DNA of 48,252 nucleotides from an uncultured Owenweeksia sp. (GCA_937146805.1 CAKZRR010000001.1:1-48252), one strand, 5' to 3'. Shown: positions 27,256-36,487, counted from the first letter of the stretch. The notes: generated by a model from the sequence alone, not told the origin. Numbers and translations: made by a program.

Positions 27256-27669
27256 ATGAGCAAAGCACCAAAACCCGTAGGCACTTATCCTTTAGCGCGT
27301 AAAGTGGGTAACATTTTATTTTTAAGTGGTGTGGGGCCACGATTAGCTGGCAGCGATGCCAATGACTCTGGTGTACCAGGACTAAAATTGGACCATAACG
27401 GCAATTTTTTAGAGTTTGACTTTGAAGCACAAGTACGGTCTGTATTTGCCAATGTAAAAGCAATTTTAGAGGAGAACGATAGTAGCTGGGATAAACTGGT
27501 AGATGTGCAAGTCTTTTTAGTAGACATGAAGCGTGATTTCCAAACATTTAACCGTGTGTATGCAGAGTATTTTAAGGACGTAGACCCTAAGCCCTGCCGT
27601 ACTACTATTGCCATAAATGCGTTGCCTACTCCAATTGCTATTGAACTTAAATGCGTTGCCACGGTTTAG
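27256..27669 (+). CDS. RidA-family protein, 2-aminomuconate deaminase-like
   Basis: A 137-residue RidA (YjgF/YER057c/UK114) enamine/imine deaminase. The motifs are PVGTYPLARKVGNILFLSG, DFEAQVRSVFANVKAIL and KPCRTTIAINALPTPIAIEL, with Arg115 in the substrate position. This form, with an MKRDFQTFNRVYAEYF stretch, resembles the 2-aminomuconate deaminase branch of the tryptophan/kynurenine pathway, but no other gene of that route is near. It may simply clear reactive enamines. It is five bases after B1. Confidence 0.9.
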   Translation: MSKAPKPVGTYPLARKVGNILFLSGVGPRLAGSDANDSGVPGLKLDHNGNFLEFDFEAQVRSVFANVKAILEENDSSWDKLVDVQVFLVDMKRDFQTFNRVYAEYFKDVDPKPCRTTIAINALPTPIAIELKCVATV

Positions 27670-27699
27670 TTACATTGCGCCTTCAAAACCTCTTTTCTC

Positions 27700-28644
27700 G
27701 TGAATACCTCTCTTAACAGAAATGCCGATCTAAATCAACTATACGATCATTGCATGGAGCGCAAAAACCTATTATTGGCTGCGGCTAATGGCATGGGTAA
27801 AACAAGACTTTTATTGCAATTGCAAGAAAAACTAGTAGGCCGTAGAATTTGTTTCTCCGTATCGTTGCGTGGTATGGTAAGCCTACAGCAGTTTACAGAT
27901 GCACTCATAAACACCGTAAATTCGGTGGCGCAAAACCACCCCAACGTAGCCTATAATTTAAAGCAGTTTTTTGGCCAACATGCCGCGCCTATTGGTCATC
28001 CCGAAAAAACGGAATTATTCTTAACCGCTTTAGCCAACTGCTTTGAGCAAATGGCCAAAGACTTTTTGTTTGTGCTCGAAGATGCGCATGAATGGGAAGT
28101 AGATTATCCATTGGTAGATTTATTATACCGGCTAGCCAAACCAAAAAACAGTCAGTTTTTGGTGAGCAGCAGCAATACTTGGTTGGCGCCAAATGATTTA
28201 CCTAAAATGAACCTAGCTCCCCTACATTCCGAAAATGTAGAAGCGCCAAGCCTAAATGAAGAAACCAAGGCTGAACTGCTTCAGTTTAGCATGGGCAACG
28301 CAGCCCTTTTTATGGAATTAGTGGAGGTAATAGAAGAACATCAGCAAACACTACCCGCCTGCAAGGATATTTTACTGGAACGATATCACCCCACCTTTTC
28401 CAGTTTTAAAAGCCGTTTTACTTCTTTACAATGGCGTCTTTTAAAGGCTATTAGTAAAGAGGAAATAGTGCCGCAACCCCATGCTTTTGATTTTTTAGTA
28501 AAACACCGATTAGGAGCGGCAAGTAGTATTGAACGGGCTATTAAAAACCTAGCCGACACCGGTATGGCGCGTAAAACGGACGAAGGGTGGATTGTGAGTA
28601 ACCCCCTTTTTAACCGTTGGTTACAATGGGTTTATCAAACTTAA
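27700..28644 (+). CDS. ATPase of the archaeal-ATPase/STAND type with C-terminal winged helix
   Basis: A 314-residue ATP-binding protein. Walker A is NGMGKT (30-35), Walker B is FLFVLEDAH with Asp128, and the final third (WRLLKAISKEEIV...NPLFNRWLQW) looks like the winged helix of the ATPase_2 (archaeal-type) family. Such proteins often regulate or unfold partners. The start is GTG at 27700, 30 bases after the RidA stop; a later ATG would remove the Walker A. It lies inside the paralogue cluster and may be in one transcript with B1 and RidA. The role is unknown. Confidence 0.75.
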   Translation: MNTSLNRNADLNQLYDHCMERKNLLLAAANGMGKTRLLLQLQEKLVGRRICFSVSLRGMVSLQQFTDALINTVNSVAQNHPNVAYNLKQFFGQHAAPIGHPEKTELFLTALANCFEQMAKDFLFVLEDAHEWEVDYPLVDLLYRLAKPKNSQFLVSSSNTWLAPNDLPKMNLAPLHSENVEAPSLNEETKAELLQFSMGNAALFMELVEVIEEHQQTLPACKDILLERYHPTFSSFKSRFTSLQWRLLKAISKEEIVPQPHAFDFLVKHRLGAASSIERAIKNLADTGMARKTDEGWIVSNPLFNRWLQWVYQT

Positions 28645-28804
28645 TGCGATAACGTAAACCACTCTTAAGCCCCTCCCCTATACCACAACTAGCCTTATTT
28701 TGGGTAAATACATCTTGATCAGAGGTCACCCTGTACGAACGAATTCTATTCGTATTAATTTTCTTATAATTGTACATTACAAACTAATCAAAACATACCA
28801 TTAA

Positions 28805-30430
28805 ATGAAAAAAGTTTTAGCCCTCTTGCTTTTATGCGCATGCTCTCTACTTCAAGCCCAATATGTTGGAGAAAATAAATTAACCGTAAATGTAGGTGCT
28901 CCTTATAAAGTTGTTGATGCCAAACTAAAAGGCTACTTCTTTTTAAATAACAACATGCTCTCTTTAAAGTTTCAAAAAAAGGGAATAATGGTACAACTCT
29001 TTGATCCTATCTCACTTAAACAAAAAAAGTTTGGCACCTTAAAACTTCCTGAGCATGCCTCATACGAAACTCTCAAAATTCTAAATAACAAGTTGTATTT
29101 GTTCTATTCCGTTTACAATAAAGGAGCTCAAAGTGAACAACTGTTCTACAGGATTGTTAACGATGAAACTGGCGGCTGGTCGGGTTCGGCAAAGCGCATT
29201 ATCACCACTAAGGGCAAGGTACGCGGCAGCTATGCTCGAGCCGCTTTTGGTTTTAGCGTTAAAAAGGTAGATAAATTTGACTTTTATACCTCTGCTAATG
29301 AAGAGAAGTTCGTAGTAAAATATCATCTAAACCCAGACAAAAGGAAGAATAGCGAAAACTATGACAAAGTGGGCATGTTTGTGTTTGATAAAAACATGAA
29401 GGAAGAATGGGGGGAGGTTTTAAAAATGCCCTATACCGAGAAGAAAATGGATTTGATGGATTTTAGCGTTAATTCGGAAGGTTCTATATATGTGGTGGCT
29501 CGGGTGTATGATGACCATACTACAAAAGTAATTAAAGAAAAATCAGGCGAAAAGTACACACCAAATTATCATGTAGAACTTTTAATAAAAACACCAAGCG
29601 ACCGTGTGTTCACCAAAAGCACCATTACATTGGATAACAAGTTTACCAATGGTGTGTGGCTTTATGAAAGCCCAAACAAATCGATGGTGCTAGCGGGCTT
29701 CTACAATACTAAGAGTAGAGATGACGTAGATGGCATTTTTTATGGCCAATTAAGCGTTAATGGCAAGGTAGATCAAATAAATACGTTCGCTATTCCCGAT
29801 GAAATTTTGGCTCAAAACGAGCACAAACGCGTTGCAAAAAAGCAAGCCAAAAACAATAAAAAGGGTAAGAATAATTCGTTTGGAAGACTAAAACTTAGAA
29901 ATATAATTTTTGACGATGACGGTGCAGTAACAATAGTTGGAGAGCAATATTATGTTACGGAGCATACTACTACAACGGCCAATGGGGGTACCACCACCTA
30001 TACGTATCACTACAATGATATGCTGGTTACCCATATTAACGCAGAAGGAGAAATGGAGTGGATGCGAAAACTTGCAAAAACACAGGCTGGATCCAGCCCC
30101 AAAGGAACTATGTCGTTTAAGCATCATTCCGATGAAGATTTTGTTTACTTCTTTTATTTGGACCATGAAGATAATAAAGACTTGCCCGACACCGAAGCTC
30201 CACGTGGTTATAAAAGTGGATCTGCTGGCCACCTTGTAGCTTACTCCATTGAAAAAGAGAATGGCCTTGTACAAAAGGACTATTTGCTCAACATGAAAGA
30301 TGTTAAAGGAATAAGACTGTATCAATTTACGCCAACCAAAATTCTTAGAATCTCGGAAAGCGAATTTGTTTTTGAGGCCTACAAAAAGAAAAAAGAAGAT
30401 GTATTGGTAAAGCTTACTTTAGAAAAATAG
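28805..30430 (+). CDS. Secreted paralogous protein B2, unknown family
   Basis: A 541-residue secreted protein with signal MKKVLALLLLCACSLLQAQ. It aligns with B1 along its whole length (GAPYKVVDAKLKGYF, YHYNDMLVTHINAEGEMEWMRKL, FVFEAYKKKKEDVLVKLT). It carries a Lys-rich hinge (RVAKKQAKNNKKGKNN). A short palindrome ACGAAT-tct-ATTCGT at 28739-28753 lies upstream and could be an operator. No sorting domain is seen. Function unknown. Confidence 0.85.
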   Translation: MKKVLALLLLCACSLLQAQYVGENKLTVNVGAPYKVVDAKLKGYFFLNNNMLSLKFQKKGIMVQLFDPISLKQKKFGTLKLPEHASYETLKILNNKLYLFYSVYNKGAQSEQLFYRIVNDETGGWSGSAKRIITTKGKVRGSYARAAFGFSVKKVDKFDFYTSANEEKFVVKYHLNPDKRKNSENYDKVGMFVFDKNMKEEWGEVLKMPYTEKKMDLMDFSVNSEGSIYVVARVYDDHTTKVIKEKSGEKYTPNYHVELLIKTPSDRVFTKSTITLDNKFTNGVWLYESPNKSMVLAGFYNTKSRDDVDGIFYGQLSVNGKVDQINTFAIPDEILAQNEHKRVAKKQAKNNKKGKNNSFGRLKLRNIIFDDDGAVTIVGEQYYVTEHTTTTANGGTTTYTYHYNDMLVTHINAEGEMEWMRKLAKTQAGSSPKGTMSFKHHSDEDFVYFFYLDHEDNKDLPDTEAPRGYKSGSAGHLVAYSIEKENGLVQKDYLLNMKDVKGIRLYQFTPTKILRISESEFVFEAYKKKKEDVLVKLTLEK

Positions 30431-30455
30431 ATTCCATTTTTAAAACCTATTTGTT

Positions 30456-32012
30456 ATGCGTAATCTCAAAAATGCTTTCACCCTTATTACTGTACTGGCT
30501 GGCTTTTTTGCAGTTGCGCAATCACAAAATAAAACTTTTACTCAAAAAATAATGAAGGAATGGGAACCTCTAATAGAAAGAAGTTCCCTGTACTCTTTTG
30601 ATGGAAAAGTTGTAGCCAAAATATGGACTGGGGACTCTGCAGAGTTTGTTGTTTTTGATTTGGTACAAAACGAGATTCGTCAATCCGAAAAAATTGCTTT
30701 TGATAAATTCTCCTCAAGCTTTTTAACTTTTGCGGATGACTCCACACTAAAAACTTTCTATTCTAATACCATTTACAAGAATGACGAAAGCTTTAGGGAC
30801 ATTCATTGCTTGACCTATAACGTAAGGAGCGGAAACTATACAAACCGTGCTATTTGTGAAACACCCGGCTATTTGTTCAAAATGGGGTTTAAGGAGCAAA
30901 TTAATGGCAATTTTTATTCATCTGTGTTTAGTGCTTTCCGTTCCTCAACCAAAAAAAAGAGCATTATTGTTTACCGGCCCGAAGCGAAAAACCCGGATGA
31001 AGAAATGAGGTTTGGTGTTATTATGCTAAATGAACTTCTTGAGATGGAATGGCATCAGGAATATGACTTTCCATTTGATAGAGAACATGCCTCCATTTCT
31101 GACTGGGCTGTTGATGACGATGGTATTGCTCATGCATTTTTTGCTATAAAAAATGAGGATGCCAAAAAAAGACAGAAGAACTACAACGGGATTTATATTG
31201 CCAGCTTTAACAAGAACGAAATAGCAAAAATTTCTCAATTAAATTTCACAAAAAGCTCTTTCGGTAGCCATCTAGAGGTTTTTAAATCAGACAAAGAAGA
31301 AAAGTTTGGGGCTTGTATGGGCTTCATGAATGAAAGCAAGCCTGAACTTATGATTTTTGATATAGAAGATAAGGAAAAGTTGAGGCCTATTGTTTCTATT
31401 TCCATCTATGATGAATTAAAAAATGCCGTAGAAAAAATGGATAGAAATAACCTTTTCTACACGGAACAACAATTGGACGAAATGCTACCCTACTATTCGC
31501 TTCAAATAAAAGAAATACGCATTTTAGACTCTGGTAATTACCTGATTTTTCTTAGAGATAGACATGTAGTCTATGGGGACTCGCGCTATGACTATACCAA
31601 GTCGTTAACCGTGCTAAATGTAAGTAGCTCTTTTGAAGTTAATTGGATTAGAAAAATTCCTATCCACTCATCCAGCACGTACTATGGGACAAACAATAGT
31701 ATTCTAAACTTAAAATCTGATCAAATTGAAGTGATTAATTATGTAAATCGTGAAAACCTTGGTAAGGTGGAAAAGTCCAAACTTCTAATGATGCGAGCAT
31801 ACAAACCAAAAAAAACACAGCCGAGTGTTTTATTAAAACACTCCCTTTCCCTAAAATCCGGTGTAGCCGAAACAACCATCTTGCTAGATACTGAAGATTT
31901 AGGTTTAACAAAAAAAACGATAGCGCACACTTCAAAAGTGTATAGGAAGGATAACAACTCTTGGGTAACCATTTTAAAAACCACCGAAGGACTAAAGCTT
32001 TTTACTTTTTAA
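30456..32012 (+). CDS. Secreted protein C, distant relative of the A paralogues
   Basis: A 518-residue protein with signal peptide MRNLKNAFTLITVLAGFFAVAQ. It shares the layout of A1-A3, such as LLEMEWHQEYDFPF followed by a VDDDGIAHAFFAI turn and a VNWIRKIPIHSS segment, but sequence identity is low. It starts 25 bases after B2 and so is probably cotranscribed with it. Function unknown. Confidence 0.8.
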   Translation: MRNLKNAFTLITVLAGFFAVAQSQNKTFTQKIMKEWEPLIERSSLYSFDGKVVAKIWTGDSAEFVVFDLVQNEIRQSEKIAFDKFSSSFLTFADDSTLKTFYSNTIYKNDESFRDIHCLTYNVRSGNYTNRAICETPGYLFKMGFKEQINGNFYSSVFSAFRSSTKKKSIIVYRPEAKNPDEEMRFGVIMLNELLEMEWHQEYDFPFDREHASISDWAVDDDGIAHAFFAIKNEDAKKRQKNYNGIYIASFNKNEIAKISQLNFTKSSFGSHLEVFKSDKEEKFGACMGFMNESKPELMIFDIEDKEKLRPIVSISIYDELKNAVEKMDRNNLFYTEQQLDEMLPYYSLQIKEIRILDSGNYLIFLRDRHVVYGDSRYDYTKSLTVLNVSSSFEVNWIRKIPIHSSSTYYGTNNSILNLKSDQIEVINYVNRENLGKVEKSKLLMMRAYKPKKTQPSVLLKHSLSLKSGVAETTILLDTEDLGLTKKTIAHTSKVYRKDNNSWVTILKTTEGLKLFTF

Positions 32013-32066
32013 AGTATCTCTAATTAGCCGTCTGTATTCAACCATCATCAAACCCCGCCAAATTCC

Positions 32067-32074
32067 TACCTTTG
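32067..32074 (+). promoter_or_regulatory. Candidate -7 box for ileS
   Basis: TACCTTTG, 25 bases ahead of the ileS ATG, matches TAnnTTTG. A TTTG -33 box is not evident at the usual spacing, so the call is weak. Confidence 0.4.
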
Positions 32075-32099
32075 CCGCTTCAAAAATTGGAGCACGAAT

Positions 32100-35000
32100 A
32101 TGGCGCGCAAATTCCCTGAGCACAAGCAATTAAACCTCCCCAACATAGGCGAGGAAATTTTACAATACTGGAAAGAGAATCAGATCTTTGAAAAGAGCAT
32201 CTCTTCCCGCCAAGGCAAACCTGCATTTACCTTTTACGAAGGGCCTCCTTCGGCTAATGGTATGCCGGGTATACACCACGTAATGGGGCGTGCTATTAAA
32301 GATATTTTTTGCCGATTTAAAACCCTACAAGGTTTTCAGGTAGAGCGAAAAGCAGGCTGGGACACCCACGGCCTACCTGTAGAACTGGGCGTAGAAAAAG
32401 AGCTAGGTATTACCAAAGAAGATATTGGTAAAAGCATAAGCGTAGAAGAGTACAACGCTGCTTGTAAAAAAGCTGTAATGCGCTACACAGATGTGTGGAA
32501 CGACCTTACCGAGAAGATGGGTTATTGGGTAGACATGGACGACCCTTATGTAACCTACAAGCCCAAATACATGGAAACCGTATGGTGGCTGCTCAAGCAA
32601 CTTTGGGATAAGCAACTAATCTATAAAGGCTATACCATTCAGCCTTATTCGCCTAAAGCCGGTACGGGGCTAAGCTCGCATGAGATAAATATGCCGGGTA
32701 GTTACCGCGATGTAACGGATACTACTATTGTAGCGCAGTTTAGATTAAAAAACCACCTGCCTCAAAGTATACTTAATGTCTTTGAAGGCCTTATTGAGTT
32801 AAGAAAACAAAAGGTACAATCTACAGATGAGGTAATCTTAGTTAGTCTGCAAAAAGCTTTAGAAAGAATTAGTGAGAGGCAGGTTTACTTTTTGGCATGG
32901 ACAACAACACCTTGGACACTACCTAGTAATACCGCACTTACGGTAAACCCTAAAATCAAATATTGCTTTGTTGCTGCAACCAATAAATATACCGGAGAAC
33001 AACAAATTGTGGTATTAGCAAAAAACCTATTTCAAAAACATTTTGATATCAATGGAGTAAATTTAGAAGACATAACAACGGGTACTTATAGTAGCATTCC
33101 TCATTCCAGTTCAAAGAATGGTCATTGGCAATATTTATTTGAAGTTTTAGGCAGTGATTTAGTGGGTATAAAATACGAGCAACTATTGCCCTATGCCAAG
33201 CCTTATGAAAATGCCGAAAATGCCTTTCAAATTATTCCTGGTGACTTTGTAACCACAGAAGACGGAACAGGCATTGTACACACGGCCCCTACCTTTGGTG
33301 CGGATGATGCCAAGGTAGCCAAAGATGCGGGTGTACCACCAATGTTGGTGCTAGATGAAAATGACAACCCTGTGCCATTGGTTGACTTACAGGGGCGTTT
33401 TACTAAAGACATGGGTGAGCATGCTGGCAAGTACGTTAAAAACGAATATTACACAGATGGCGAGGCTCCAGAGAAGTCGGTAGATGTAGAAATTGCTATT
33501 AAGCTAAAAGAGGAAAACAAGGCCTTTAAAGTTGAAAAGTATGTACACAGCTACCCACACTGCTGGCGTACCGATAAGCCTGTATTGTACTATCCGCTTG
33601 ATAGCTGGTTTGTAAAAGTAAGCGAACACAAAGAACGTTTAGTAGCCCTTAACAAAACCATTAATTGGAAACCTAAAGCTACAGGCGAAGGCCGATTTGG
33701 CAACTGGCTAGAAAATGCCAATGATTGGAATTTGAGCCGCTCGCGCTATTGGGGAATTCCATTACCAATATGGAGCACCGAAGACGGAGCAGAACGCCAA
33801 ATATTTGGCTCGGTGGCCGAATTAAAAGAAGCTTGCGATAAGGCGCTTGAAGCTGGTTTAATGACTTCACACCCCTTTGAGAGTTTTGAAGCGGGAAACC
33901 TTAGCGATGCCAATTACGACCAGATTGATTTACACAGAAACATCGTTGATAAAATAGTACTACAATCGCCAAGTGGTAAACCTATGCAGCGCGAAAGCGA
34001 CTTGATAGATGTATGGTTTGACTCAGGGGCTATGCCTTATGCACAGCAACATTATCCTTTTGAGAATGAGGATAAGTTTAGAGCCCCCTCCGCCCCCGAA
34101 GGGGGAACTGAGCAGAATCCTAGATGGCAAACTGCCAATCCAGCTATTTATGAGACTTTAAAGGAAAGGTCAAAGGAGCTTCGTAAAAACGAAACTGAAA
34201 CCGAGAAAATACTTTGGGCAGAGCTTCAAAACAAAAAGCTAGGCAATATCAAATTCAGAAGACAGCACATCATCGATCAATACATTGTTGATTTTGTTTG
34301 TATTTCAAAAAAACTGATTATTGAGCTAGACGGTAAATACCACCTAACTGCTGAGCAGAAAAAAGCGGACCAACTACGTACAGAAAAGCTAAGTGATTTA
34401 GGATTCTCAGTACTTCGTTTTACAAACGATGAAGTATTAAAAGATTTAAAAAAGGTTACCGATACCATATTTGAAACACTACAAAAAGCCCCCTTAGGGG
34501 GTTTGGGGGCTCCCGCTCGCTTCCCAGCTGATTTTATTGCCGAAGGCGTAGATCAAACGCGTGGTTGGTTTTACACCTTGCATACTATTGCTGGCTTGGT
34601 ATTCGATTCGGTGGCTTACAAAAATGTGGTGAGCAACGGCTTGGTATTGGATAAGAATGGACAGAAAATGTCCAAGCGTTTGGGCAATGCAGCCAATCCT
34701 TTTGAAACCATAAACAAGTACGGTGTAGATGCGGTTCGTTGGTATATGATTTCGAATGCGCAGCCTTGGGATAACCTAAAATTTGATGTTGATGGCATTA
34801 CCGAAGTTCAGCGCAAATTTTTCGGAACCTTGTACAATACCTATGGCTTCTTTTCGATGTATGCGAACATTGATGGATTTGAATGGAAAGATGATGCGCT
34901 AACTAAAGTAAGCGAAAGACCCGAGCTAGACCGATGGATTTTATCTAGAGTGCAGGTATTGCGCCAAACGGTAGAAAAAAGCTTTGAAGAATACGAGCCT

Positions 35001-36032
35001 ACACGTGCCGCCCGCGCTGTGCAGGAGTTTGTGGATGAAGAGTTGAGTAACTGGTATGTGCGCCTATGCCGAAGACGTTTTTGGAAAGGCGAGATGAGCC
35101 TAGACAAGCAAATGGCTTACGAAACGCTGTACCAATGTTTAATGGACATTGCACAGCTGATGAGCCCGGTGGCTCCTTTCTTTGCAGATTGGTTGTATCA
35201 AAACCTAAGTAGCCATCTGCCGAAAGGCAAAAAATTAGACTCCATACACTTAACAGAGCTTAGCCCTGTACAGGAAAACTTAATTGATGAACGACTGAAC
35301 GACCGGATGAAAATGGCGCAGCAGTTGAGCTCTATGGTTTTTTCGTTGCGTAAACGGGAAAACCTTAAAGTACGCCAGCCTTTGCAAAAAATGATGGTGC
35401 CCGCACTAAAGTCCGATACCGTTTCGTTGATAGAAAGTATTAAGCACATTGTGCTGGCCGAGGTAAATGTAAAAGAGTTGGAAGTACTGGAAGACGTATC
35501 GGGTATACTCACCAAAAAGCTAAAAGCCGACTTTAAAAAACTAGGTCCGCGCTTTGGTAAAATGATGAAACAATTGGCGGGTGCTATTGCTCAAATGGAT
35601 CAAGCGGCCATTGGACAACTGGAAGCGGACGGAAAATACAACTTGGATATTGAGGGTAATACAGCGGAAATTACGCTGAATGATGTAGAAATAATTACCG
35701 AAGATATACCCGGCTGGTTGGTGTTAAGCGAAGGCGGGCTAACCGTGGCCTTAGATATTAACCTTAGCGAAGATTTGACCAACGAAGGAATTGCACGAGA
35801 ATTAATTAACCGCATTCAAAACTTACGTAAGGAAAGTGGTTTAGAGGTAACCGATCGCATAAATTTAGCGGTACAAAAGGCGCAAGGTGTTGATGCCGCA
35901 GTACAACAATTTGGCGCCTATATTAGCGAAGAAACTTTGGCCAACCAATTGCAAATTACCGATCAATTGCCTAATGGTAGTGAAGTGCAATTTGATGAAA
36001 TTGAAACACGAATTTGGCTGGAACGAGTTTAA
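32100..36032 (+). CDS. ileS: Isoleucyl-tRNA synthetase with an in-frame DUF559 endonuclease-domain insertion
   Basis: A class I tRNA synthetase that charges tRNA-Ile with isoleucine. The motifs are HHVMGR (59-64), WTTTPWTLPSNTAL in the editing domain and KMSKR (856-860). Without the insertion it would be about 1166 residues, normal for the large HHVM-type IleS of Bacteroidota. Residues 661-804 are foreign: a mobile element encoding a DUF559/Vsr-like endonuclease domain (about 687-794; Glu702, Asp731, Glu742, Asp744, His748) joined by Gly/Pro/Ala-rich linkers. It sits after WFDSGAMPYAQQHYPF and before FPADFIAEGVDQTRGWFY, a surface loop in most IleS. The frame stays open, so the enzyme is probably still functional. 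It heads an ileS-dksA-lspA run. Confidence 0.96.
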   Translation: MARKFPEHKQLNLPNIGEEILQYWKENQIFEKSISSRQGKPAFTFYEGPPSANGMPGIHHVMGRAIKDIFCRFKTLQGFQVERKAGWDTHGLPVELGVEKELGITKEDIGKSISVEEYNAACKKAVMRYTDVWNDLTEKMGYWVDMDDPYVTYKPKYMETVWWLLKQLWDKQLIYKGYTIQPYSPKAGTGLSSHEINMPGSYRDVTDTTIVAQFRLKNHLPQSILNVFEGLIELRKQKVQSTDEVILVSLQKALERISERQVYFLAWTTTPWTLPSNTALTVNPKIKYCFVAATNKYTGEQQIVVLAKNLFQKHFDINGVNLEDITTGTYSSIPHSSSKNGHWQYLFEVLGSDLVGIKYEQLLPYAKPYENAENAFQIIPGDFVTTEDGTGIVHTAPTFGADDAKVAKDAGVPPMLVLDENDNPVPLVDLQGRFTKDMGEHAGKYVKNEYYTDGEAPEKSVDVEIAIKLKEENKAFKVEKYVHSYPHCWRTDKPVLYYPLDSWFVKVSEHKERLVALNKTINWKPKATGEGRFGNWLENANDWNLSRSRYWGIPLPIWSTEDGAERQIFGSVAELKEACDKALEAGLMTSHPFESFEAGNLSDANYDQIDLHRNIVDKIVLQSPSGKPMQRESDLIDVWFDSGAMPYAQQHYPFENEDKFRAPSAPEGGTEQNPRWQTANPAIYETLKERSKELRKNETETEKILWAELQNKKLGNIKFRRQHIIDQYIVDFVCISKKLIIELDGKYHLTAEQKKADQLRTEKLSDLGFSVLRFTNDEVLKDLKKVTDTIFETLQKAPLGGLGAPARFPADFIAEGVDQTRGWFYTLHTIAGLVFDSVAYKNVVSNGLVLDKNGQKMSKRLGNAANPFETINKYGVDAVRWYMISNAQPWDNLKFDVDGITEVQRKFFGTLYNTYGFFSMYANIDGFEWKDDALTKVSERPELDRWILSRVQVLRQTVEKSFEEYEPTRAARAVQEFVDEELSNWYVRLCRRRFWKGEMSLDKQMAYETLYQCLMDIAQLMSPVAPFFADWLYQNLSSHLPKGKKLDSIHLTELSPVQENLIDERLNDRMKMAQQLSSMVFSLRKRENLKVRQPLQKMMVPALKSDTVSLIESIKHIVLAEVNVKELEVLEDVSGILTKKLKADFKKLGPRFGKMMKQLAGAIAQMDQAAIGQLEADGKYNLDIEGNTAEITLNDVEIITEDIPGWLVLSEGGLTVALDINLSEDLTNEGIARELINRIQNLRKESGLEVTDRINLAVQKAQGVDAAVQQFGAYISEETLANQLQITDQLPNGSEVQFDEIETRIWLERV
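34081..34512 (+). mobile_element. DUF559 endonuclease element inserted in ileS
   Basis: A 432-bp element, exactly 144 codons. The left end is GAGCCCCC-tccg-CCCCC-gaa-GGGGG (34081-34105); the right end read in reverse is GAGCCCCC-aaa-CCCCC-taa-GGGGG (34512-34488). Each end can also fold by itself. Both ends are translated as Ala/Pro/Gly linkers. The body encodes one DUF559 domain: LRKNETETEKILW, KFRRQHIIDQYIVDFVC, IIELDGKYH and FSVLRFTNDEV. No intein residues are present at the junctions (no Cys/Ser start, no His-Asn end), so no protein splicing is expected. Confidence 0.85.
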
Positions 36033-36054
36033 GAGTTTTTAATTTTTATATTTG
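36028..36054 (+). promoter_or_regulatory. Candidate promoter for the dksA-like gene
   Basis: TATATTTG at 36047-36054 matches TAnnTTTG and lies 50 bases ahead of the ATG, just after ileS. A weak -33 candidate is TTTA at 36028. The dksA-lspA pair could thus be transcribed apart from ileS. Confidence 0.4.
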
Positions 36055-36103
36055 GCGGAATTTGAAAACTGCAACTTTGCAAGTTGCTCATTTAAAAAAG
36101 ATT

Positions 36104-36481
36104 ATGTCAGAAAACAAAGTAAGATATACCGATGCTGAATTGGAAGAATTTAAAGCATTGATACAGGATAAATTAGCCTCGGCAGAGAAAGATTTAGGAC
36201 TATTGAAAGAAAACTTTGCCAACGATAGAAGCAACGGAACGGACGATACCTCTCCTACCTTTAAAGCTTTTGAAGAAGGCAGCGATACGATGAGTAAAGA
36301 GGCAAATAGCCAGTTGGCGGCTCGTCAAGAAAAATTTATTCGCGACCTTAAAAATGCGCTTATACGCATTGAAAATAAAACCTATGGTATTTGCCGTGTT
36401 ACAGGCAAGCTTATAAATGCTGAGCGCCTTAAGCTGGTGCCGCATTCTACCATGAGTATTGAAGCCAAAAACAACCAATAA
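36104..36481 (+). CDS. DksA/TraR-like protein lacking most zinc cysteines
   Basis: A 125-residue DksA/TraR-family protein that would bind in the RNA polymerase secondary channel. The ATG at 36104 (MSENKVRYTD) is chosen over an upstream ORF start that lacks family similarity. A coiled coil runs to about 90. The zinc-finger region YGICRVTGKLINAERLKLVP keeps only Cys97 of the four usual cysteines (Thr100 replaces the second), as in the Bacteroidota branch beside lspA. It is six bases upstream of lspA. Confidence 0.9.
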   Translation: MSENKVRYTDAELEEFKALIQDKLASAEKDLGLLKENFANDRSNGTDDTSPTFKAFEEGSDTMSKEANSQLAARQEKFIRDLKNALIRIENKTYGICRVTGKLINAERLKLVPHSTMSIEAKNNQ

Positions 36482-36487
36482 GCTACC

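Noticed and set aside
34081-34512. Intein or group I intron inside ileS
   Set aside because: No Cys/Ser first residue, no His-Asn end, and no intein blocks; the reading frame continues through, so no RNA intron is needed.
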